A stretch of DNA of 64,000 nt from a cyanobacterium endosymbiont of Epithemia clementina EcSB (GTDB taxonomy: Bacteria > Cyanobacteriota > Cyanobacteriia > Cyanobacteriales > Microcystaceae), in NCBI RefSeq assembly GCF_029919255.1, contig NZ_CP123991.1, positions 489,110 through 553,109 on the forward strand, read 5' to 3'. Under the pieces are notes generated by a model. That model was not told where the DNA came from and ran no database searches. It worked only from the letters and a program-made list of their open reading frames with translations. This document shows, piece after piece, positions 58,496 to 64,000 of this stretch (its first letter is position 1; every line of letters begins with the position of its first letter). The translations under genes were made by a program, and so were the position numbers.

Positions 58496-59723
58496 GCTGC
58501 TTATTTATTCTGAAAATGTATTTAAGACAACAAGAATGCCGAGAGGTGTATGACAGCAGATTAAACCCACTATCAAAGCTTACTACCAAGAAACGGGGGT
58601 CTTAAACTTCTTGAAAAGAAACAAAACAATGCTAATAAATTTTAATTGTGATTCAAATTTTCATGTTGCTTGTTGCCGGGTCCAAAGTCTCTTCTTCTGA
58701 GGGAGGGAAGATAATAAGTAGGCAACTTCAAATCAACATCAACGTTAAAAGAGCAAATTATTTTACAATTCTGTGTGTAAGTAATTACACTATAAATTTT
58801 ATTACTTTAATTAATATTTTTTATAGTAATTTTAAATTTTAAATGAAATTTATAGTGTAATTATATCTATTTAAGAGTACTATTTTGGTAGTAAAATAAG
58901 TGTTTATTTAAACCTATTTCTCTTCTATTAGATTTATTTCTAGACTATAAATCAGTAAAAATAATAGATACAATTTTCTTTCCAGAGTTTCAGTTTTACT
59001 TCACCTTAACCACTTATATCCACTAATTTTTATAAAAAAACTATATCTAGTTCTTTATCTTTGCAGTATTTTTTAGTTTTATTTGCCTCTCTAGTTAAAA
59101 TATTTTTGCTATTTTAAGTTCTTTATTATCTAGGACATAGAGTTAATTTTGTTCTTACTTTTTTCTTTTATATTTCCAGTCTTTTTTTTATTTTTACTGT
59201 TTCTCTCTGAAGTCAACTTAACTTTTTTCTCTCTTTTTTTAAAAAAGCTAAATAATTATTGAATCATATCAAGTTCTCTAATACTTCTCCGAGAGCTATT
59301 CAAAATACTCTATATTTTTTCTTTCCAAGTTCTTTCTTTCTTTTCTACTTTTTGGACAATCCTACAATCACCATTTCCCTTGAGTAATGACCACAGAAAT
59401 TGTTTTTATCATTGTAATTTCTGAAATATTTACCAATCTGCAATTTTTTTACTTTCCCTCATTTTGTATCTGAACAAAACGCTTCTACTTCTTAATTTTC
59501 TCTAAAATCAAGAAGTAGAAAATTAACTTTGATAGTTCTTGACTTTTGTAATTCTGTTTGCTTAATTTCTAGGCAGGTTGCTAGTTAGCTATCGTTCTTT
59601 ATTGAAATATTTTTCTATATCTAAACTTATTGTAAGTTAAAGTATTTACTATTTGATTTGAGTCAAACTGGAGCTCGTATATTAAAAATAACAAAAAGAG
59701 GGCAGAAGCCCCCGCTAAAAATG
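58496..59723. other. 1.2-kb AT-rich desert
   Basis: No gene recognised. The open frame at 58648-58842 (+) has no family features and runs into an inverted repeat. Further inverted repeats: 58782-58863, and arms at 59483-59493 and 59510-59520 (11 bp). Confidence 0.55.
58782..58863. repeat. Perfect 18-bp inverted repeat with 46-bp spacer
   Basis: Arms TAATTACACTATAAATTT (58782-58799) and its exact reverse complement (58846-58863). The spacer has a minor internal pairing (ATTACT/AGTAAT). It lies in the desert downstream of the tRNA-Gly ruin. Confidence 0.8.
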
Positions 59724-59921
59724 TTAGTAAGCCAAGGTTTCTAGAGTTTCTCGGAGATAACAGCGTACTTGCTGGTCGAGAAGAGAGGAATCATGATCCG
59801 TGGTTTGGCCAGACTGCCACTGTTTAAAACCAGAACAATCAGCAATTGCCTGTTTTAAATGCTCCCAAATTTCATGATCTTGATCAGACTTACGATTACG
59901 GGAGGGAGTTGAGCTCAACAT
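59724..59921 (-). CDS. Small conserved-looking hypothetical protein, or 3' part of a split gene
   Basis: 65 residues, soluble and acidic-aromatic: DQDHEIWEHLKQAIADCSGF, then DQQVRCYLRETLETLAY at the end. The C-terminal half has the look of a conserved domain. The preceding frame (59915-60043) ends by overlapping this start (TTATGTTGA), and its last residues (SHLMNFL) run smoothly into this one if a single base is shifted. It may therefore be the 3' part of one broken gene of ~105 residues. Function unknown. Confidence 0.5.
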   Translation of the reverse strand: MLSSTPSRNRKSDQDHEIWEHLKQAIADCSGFKQWQSGQTTDHDSSLLDQQVRCYLRETLETLAY

Positions 59922-60043
59922 AAGAAATTCATCAAATGACTAACATTATCCTTCTTTAAGGATAACTCAGGCAATTCGGAAGATTCTGATAATTTTGAGA
60001 CAAATTCCCAAAAATCATGAATTTTTTGGATAAGTTCATTCAT
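59915..60043 (-). CDS. Short ORF upstream of the 59724 frame, possibly the 5' part of the same gene
   Basis: 42 residues from MNELIQKIHDFWEFVSKLSE to NFLC. The open frame extends to 60097, but the extension overlaps the previous gene and has no protein character. The residue mix (amphipathic helix, then ELPELSLKKDNVSHLMNFL) suggests a genuine coding start. See the 59724 entry for the split-gene reading. Confidence 0.45.
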   Translation of the reverse strand: MNELIQKIHDFWEFVSKLSESSELPELSLKKDNVSHLMNFLC

Positions 60044-60056
60044 AAGAGGACAAAAA

Positions 60057-60647
60057 TTAAACCTTGATCGGGAAAATTTTTTGCACGCGAAGTCCAAAAA
60101 GGGTAAAGTCTTGAAGAATTTTTTCGGTTGTGTAAGGTTCAGTGGTTAGCCATTGTTGTTGAGGAGTCAGGAGAATCCCAATAACTGCGATGGGAATTTG
60201 AACAAACAAATTACTCAACAAAAAACCAATCGCCGCAATAAACAATCCTAGTATTCGCCATTGAGGTAGTGTAGCGACCGTCATTGCCCCCAGAGGAGCA
60301 AGTAGATAAAGTTCCCATAGAATACCTAACATAGCAAACGCCGCGATCACCGTCAAAATTCGGATGTTTCGAGTTTTTAATGACCTTAAAATCTTACGTT
60401 GTTCAACGGTCAAACTATCAGGATGAAGGGAGAGCATTAATACACTAAAAATATCGAAGGGTCTAGTCAACTGCATCAAGAGAATTGGAACTACCCCAAA
60501 CACTCCAACGATTAAAAATTCTAGCCAAAACAGAGGTAAGGGGTCTCCTACTGCTAGTCCTAACAAGACTAGTTGTAAACTTAAAGGAGCAACAGCAATT
60601 CCGGCTAGATGAATCCATAAAAACGGTTCCGAACGAAAGTTATTCAT
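60057..60647 (-). CDS. Multi-span membrane protein next to infB ('low-complexity tail membrane protein' type)
   Basis: 196 residues from MNNFRSEPFLWIHLAGIAVA, with hydrophobic spans at ~10-32, 38-60, 97-120 and 128-160, and a polar C-terminus (LTPQQQWLTTEPYTTEKILQ). The open frame reaches 60686, but MGFIYSGLCSFCV precedes the conserved FRSEPFLW start. I recall this family being conserved beside infB in cyanobacteria, with unknown role. It follows infB by 78 bp on the same strand. Confidence 0.75.
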   Translation of the reverse strand: MNNFRSEPFLWIHLAGIAVAPLSLQLVLLGLAVGDPLPLFWLEFLIVGVFGVVPILLMQLTRPFDIFSVLMLSLHPDSLTVEQRKILRSLKTRNIRILTVIAAFAMLGILWELYLLAPLGAMTVATLPQWRILGLFIAAIGFLLSNLFVQIPIAVIGILLTPQQQWLTTEPYTTEKILQDFTLFGLRVQKIFPIKV

Positions 60648-60725
60648 AACACAAAAAGAACATAATCCAGAATAAATAAAGCCCATAATTGCTTATAAAC
60701 TAGCTATTATGGACTTTTTGTTGTC

Positions 60726-63700
60726 TTACCTTCCCGCTAAGGTACGACGTTTCATTACCATTTCGTAAGCCTCAATAATATCTCCTGCTTGCCAATCACT
60801 GAACTTATCGATTCCGATACCACATTCGTAGCCGGCGTTAACCTCACGAGCAAGTTCTTTAACCCGTTTGAGAGAATCGAGATTTCCTTGATAAACGATG
60901 TTATCGCCGCGCCGCACTCTAACAAAGCGGTTTCGTACCACCTTGCCAGACTGGACATAACAACCGGCTACTGCTCCTCGTCCCAGGGGAAAGACAGCCC
61001 GAACTTGGGCTTGTCCAAGGGGGGATTCCACTTCTTCGGGTTCGAGTAATCCTTCCATAGCTCCTTGAATATCATCGAGGAGTTTGTAGATAATGTCGTA
61101 CTCTCGAATATCCACCCCTTCGTGGTCGGCCGCCACCCTAGAGCCACTAGCAAGGGTAGTATTAAAGCCTATTACTACTGCACCACTGGCGGCCGCTAAG
61201 TCTACATCGGTTTCAGTAATTTCCCCAGGAGCAGCCAGAAGAATTCGGATTTGAACCTCATCTTGAGGTAACTGTTCTAGGGAGCCGAGAATTGCTTCTA
61301 CAGATCCTTGAACATCAGCTTTAACAATAAGATTGAGTTCTTTCAATTCTCCTTCTTGAGCTTGAGCCGAAATGGTACTGAGGGTAACGCGACGAGAAGA
61401 AGTTGCTTGTTGTAGACGGGTTTGGCGTTGGTCAGCAGCTCCTTGTTCAGCTATAACACGGGCTTCTTTTTCACTGGCATAGACATCAAATTCATCTCCC
61501 GCCGAGGGAACGTGATTAAGTCCAAGAACCTCAACGGCAAATGAGGGAGAAGCGGCCTCGACTTTTTCTCCGCGATCATCGATCATGGCACGGATTTTAC
61601 CAAAGACTGAGCCAGCAACGATGGGATCTCCTACCCGTAACGTTCCATTTTGGATAAGAAGGGTGGCTACTGGTCCCCTAGCACGGTCAAGGTTAGCTTC
61701 GATGACTGTTCCTTTAGCGAGACGATTGGGGTTAGCTACCAATTCTTCTACTTCTGACAGCAGGATAATCATCTCCAGAAGAGTATCAAGGTTTTCCCCT
61801 TTGAGAGCACTGACGGGAACCATAATGGTTTCTCCTCCCCATTCTTCAGAGAGTAGACCCAATTCTGCTAATTCTTGTTTGATGCGATCAGGGTTAGCTT
61901 CAGGTTTATCGATTTTATTGATAGCCACTAATAAGGGAACCTTTGCTGCCTGAGCGTGACTAATTGCTTCTCGTGTCTGAGGTTGAACCCCATCATCGGC
62001 AGCCACTACTAGGATTGCAATATCTGTTACCTTAGCTCCGCGCGCTCGCATGGCGGTAAAGGCTTCGTGACCAGGGGTATCCAAAAAAACAATCTGTTCT
62101 GATTGTCCATTGTGTTTAATATCCACATGGTACGCCCCGATGTGTTGGGTAATTCCTCCAGCTTCTCCTTGGGCAACTTTGGTTTGACGGATAGAATCGA
62201 GCAAGGTAGTTTTTCCGTGATCGACGTGACCCATAATAGTGACTACTGGAGGGCGACGCTCAAGATTCTCCAAGTCGTGTTCATCAAGCATTTCCGTATT
62301 CTTAGTCGCTGCAGCTTTTACTTCGGGGATTTCCACTTCTACCCCTAATTCTTCTGTGACTAATTGAGCAGTTTCTAGATCCAGCGTTTGGGTGATATTG
62401 ACTGCAATTCCTTTAGAAAAAAGATTTTTAATAATTTCAGTTTCAGGAATTTGTAGCCTATTAGCGAGTTCTCTAACTGTCAGATTACTGTCGAGAATAA
62501 TCATTTCAGGACGTTGAACGACTTCTTGACGTTCGCGACGTTCTGTTTTATGACGTGTTGTTGATCCCCCACCAGTGTCGGGTTTGGGCATCGGTTTTTT
62601 AGGCTTGCTGACAGCAGCTGGTTTCGTCTGAGATTGAGGTTTAGGGGGACGGGCTGTAGAGAGACTTGCCATCAAAGGAATGGGATTGAGACCAGTTGTT
62701 GATTCAAAATCTTCATCTTCTTCGTCAAGACGTTTAGTCCGACGCTTAGCTTTGGCAGCTCCTTTGTTTTTTATCTTAGACTCGCGTTCTTCCTCTTCTT
62801 CTTCCCATTTTTGCTGTTTTGAAGGACGCGCTGACGTTGGACGTTTTAAGGTTGGTTTCGGTTTTAGGGCCGTTTCAAGAACATCATCATCGGCTACATC
62901 TGAATCATCAATTTCTTCTGATGGGGGTTTGACCGAAGGAGCAATTAATTCAAGAGTTTCCTCTTTTAGTGGCCTCACAAATTGCGGTCGCTGGGAATCC
63001 AGTTTAGCTTTGATTTTAGTTATTTTTTTATTAGGAGCCGGATTTTCCGCGGAAACCGTTTTTGGAGTCGGGGTGGTCTCCAACGAGAGTTTCTTCTGTG
63101 GCTCAACTCTGTCTGTTGGTTCAGATTTAGGAGTAAGTTTTAAACCTGACTTCTCGGAAGGAGATGTCTTAGAAGATTGAACTAGAGGTTTAGATAGTTG
63201 GGGAGGATTGAGAAGAGTCGGAATAGGTTCAGGTTCTTGGTTATCTTCAACTAGAGGAGTTGTAAGTTTTTCGGAGGGTTTGGTTTTTTCAGGAAGTTTT
63301 GGCTTCTCGCTAGGAGCAACAACCGTGTCCTCTTTATTTGATACTTTTTGAGGCGATTTTTGGGAGTGTGTGAAGGGTTGAGGAGGTTGTGGCTTAGCAG
63401 GTGGCCGAGGGGGAGCTACTAAGGTCGGAGAAGAACCCTGAGCTTGTCTTGAAGCTTGAGTAGAGGAGCTCTTCTGGATTTGCTTATGATGAATAGCTAA
63501 AATTTGTTGTTTGTTTTGTCCGGTAGGAGATGCTTTTTCTTGTTGGTTAGTTGTCTGGCTGGCAACATATTTACTTGCCATGGCCTTAATCCGTTCAGCC
63601 TGGGATTCACTAATCGTGCTACTGTGGCTCTTAACAGGAATGTTAAGCTGGGTGCAAATTTCTAGGATATCTTTATTTTCTAGGTTCAACTCTTTCGATA

Positions 63701-63734
63701 AATCGTAAATTCTAACTTTTTGTGCGTTGTTCAT
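60726..63734 (-). CDS. infB: Translation initiation factor IF-2
   Basis: 1002 residues. The IF2-N subdomain (~8-50, [20 protein letters not shown]) is followed by a long Pro/Lys/Ser-rich disordered linker (~60-410), typical of cyanobacterial IF-2. A second IF2-N domain (~412-470, [17 protein letters not shown]) precedes the GTPase. G1 is GHVDHGKTT (~500-508), G3 DTPGHEAF, and G4 NKID. Domains II, III and IV follow ([20 protein letters not shown] near the end). It recruits formyl-Met-tRNA to the 30S subunit. It sits in the nusA-ylxR-infB order, with the ylxR 3' end upstream. Confidence 0.97.
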   Translation of the reverse strand: MNNAQKVRIYDLSKELNLENKDILEICTQLNIPVKSHSSTISESQAERIKAMASKYVASQTTNQQEKASPTGQNKQQILAIHHKQIQKSSSTQASRQAQGSSPTLVAPPRPPAKPQPPQPFTHSQKSPQKVSNKEDTVVAPSEKPKLPEKTKPSEKLTTPLVEDNQEPEPIPTLLNPPQLSKPLVQSSKTSPSEKSGLKLTPKSEPTDRVEPQKKLSLETTPTPKTVSAENPAPNKKITKIKAKLDSQRPQFVRPLKEETLELIAPSVKPPSEEIDDSDVADDDVLETALKPKPTLKRPTSARPSKQQKWEEEEEERESKIKNKGAAKAKRRTKRLDEEDEDFESTTGLNPIPLMASLSTARPPKPQSQTKPAAVSKPKKPMPKPDTGGGSTTRHKTERRERQEVVQRPEMIILDSNLTVRELANRLQIPETEIIKNLFSKGIAVNITQTLDLETAQLVTEELGVEVEIPEVKAAATKNTEMLDEHDLENLERRPPVVTIMGHVDHGKTTLLDSIRQTKVAQGEAGGITQHIGAYHVDIKHNGQSEQIVFLDTPGHEAFTAMRARGAKVTDIAILVVAADDGVQPQTREAISHAQAAKVPLLVAINKIDKPEANPDRIKQELAELGLLSEEWGGETIMVPVSALKGENLDTLLEMIILLSEVEELVANPNRLAKGTVIEANLDRARGPVATLLIQNGTLRVGDPIVAGSVFGKIRAMIDDRGEKVEAASPSFAVEVLGLNHVPSAGDEFDVYASEKEARVIAEQGAADQRQTRLQQATSSRRVTLSTISAQAQEGELKELNLIVKADVQGSVEAILGSLEQLPQDEVQIRILLAAPGEITETDVDLAAASGAVVIGFNTTLASGSRVAADHEGVDIREYDIIYKLLDDIQGAMEGLLEPEEVESPLGQAQVRAVFPLGRGAVAGCYVQSGKVVRNRFVRVRRGDNIVYQGNLDSLKRVKELAREVNAGYECGIGIDKFSDWQAGDIIEAYEMVMKRRTLAGR

Positions 63735-63914
63735 CCACTATCCCCCTGACTAGGTTTGTGTTGGTTTAAAGACTTGGACCCTTGGCTTTTGAGCAACGGG
63801 CAAGTTCTGGTTTTGGTCAGTTCCATCCGACTGCAATCATGATGATTTTAAAAATGACCTTACTCCTATGCTAACTACCAAAGACATCGAGACGCATCCC
63901 TAATGACCTAAATG

Positions 63915-64000
63915 TTAGGAATTAGGAAGTTTAGCTGATACAGACTCAGCACTTAGTGTCTGCCAACGATTCCATAGGGTTTGGTAAATGCTATCAGGGA
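63915..64000 (-). CDS. 3' end of YlxR (DUF448) nucleoid/RNA-binding protein gene, partial
   Basis: The minus strand enters the window open and reads PDSIYQTLWNRWQTLSAESV then SAKLPNS to a TAA at 63915-63917. The IYQxLWxRWQ ending is that of cyanobacterial YlxR, which normally precedes infB. The remainder is outside the window, so completeness cannot be judged. The 180-bp gap to infB holds no gene. Confidence 0.65.
   Translation of the reverse strand, partial: PDSIYQTLWNRWQTLSAESVSAKLPNS

Noticed and set aside
58648-58842. 64-codon plus-strand frame
   Set aside because: Its 3' half lies in an inverted repeat, and the sequence has no protein character after residue 35.

Overview
The window reads as the chromosome of a cyanobacterium of the unicellular, nitrogen-fixing Crocosphaera/Cyanothece type that is undergoing genome reduction. 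Cyanobacterial markers include kaiA, desA, the 865-residue radical SAM/DUF2344 fusion, the membrane protein next to infB, and three surviving HIP1 (GCGATCGC) sites. The DNA is very AT-rich, intergenic deserts run to 2.8 kb, and many genes are visibly decaying. This fits best an obligate endosymbiont such as the spheroid body (diazoplast) of rhopalodiacean diatoms. The free-living relatives and the compact UCYN-A genome are less likely. That placement is inference from gene content and coding density, not from a database match. No photosynthesis gene was recognised.

Layout. 1-6.3 kb: the 5' end of kaiA (-), a hybrid histidine kinase (+), plsC (-), a coiled-coil gene and a broken ParA-like ATPase gene. 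6.3-9.1 kb is a desert. 9-19 kb: a CbiQ-type ECF transporter subunit, murE and desA on the minus strand, then a Crp/Fnr regulator, an M61 peptidase and a branched-chain aminotransferase on the plus strand. 19-29 kb: a degenerate histidine kinase, a bacterioferritin-like protein, a PmbA/TldE homologue and alanine dehydrogenase, separated by deserts. 29-43.5 kb: a small secreted protein, an AI-2E-type membrane protein with a small partner gene, tRNA-Ala(CGC), leuS, rpmI-rplT, a DUF1537 kinase and the radical SAM fusion. 43.6-54 kb: a STAS protein, a nucleotide-sugar epimerase beside a wrecked glycosyltransferase gene and an IS630 remnant, sucD-sucC with altered active-site residues, the ruins of a PpiC/ABC secretion locus, and a Deg-type protease. 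54-64 kb: a TonB-like protein with tandem repeats, tRNA-Ala(GGC), an M50 protease, argF, a decayed MazG-like gene, a decayed tRNA-Gly, small conserved genes, infB and the 3' end of ylxR.

The intact genes are mostly housekeeping: translation (leuS, rpmI, rplT, infB), peptidoglycan (murE), amino acids (ilvE, ald, argF), lipids (plsC, desA) and proteolysis (HtrA, M50, M61, PmbA). What is being lost is signalling (degenerate receiver and kinase domains), partitioning (the ParA-like gene), envelope polysaccharide synthesis (GT4), secretion (PpiC/ABC), and redundant tRNA and nucleotide house-cleaning genes. I see no prophage, CRISPR array, toxin-antitoxin module or new defence system. The most unusual structural feature is a set of unrelated, perfect or near-perfect long hairpins in the non-coding DNA. 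One of them sits inside an identifiable pseudogene in a way that suggests template-switch (quasipalindrome) correction.
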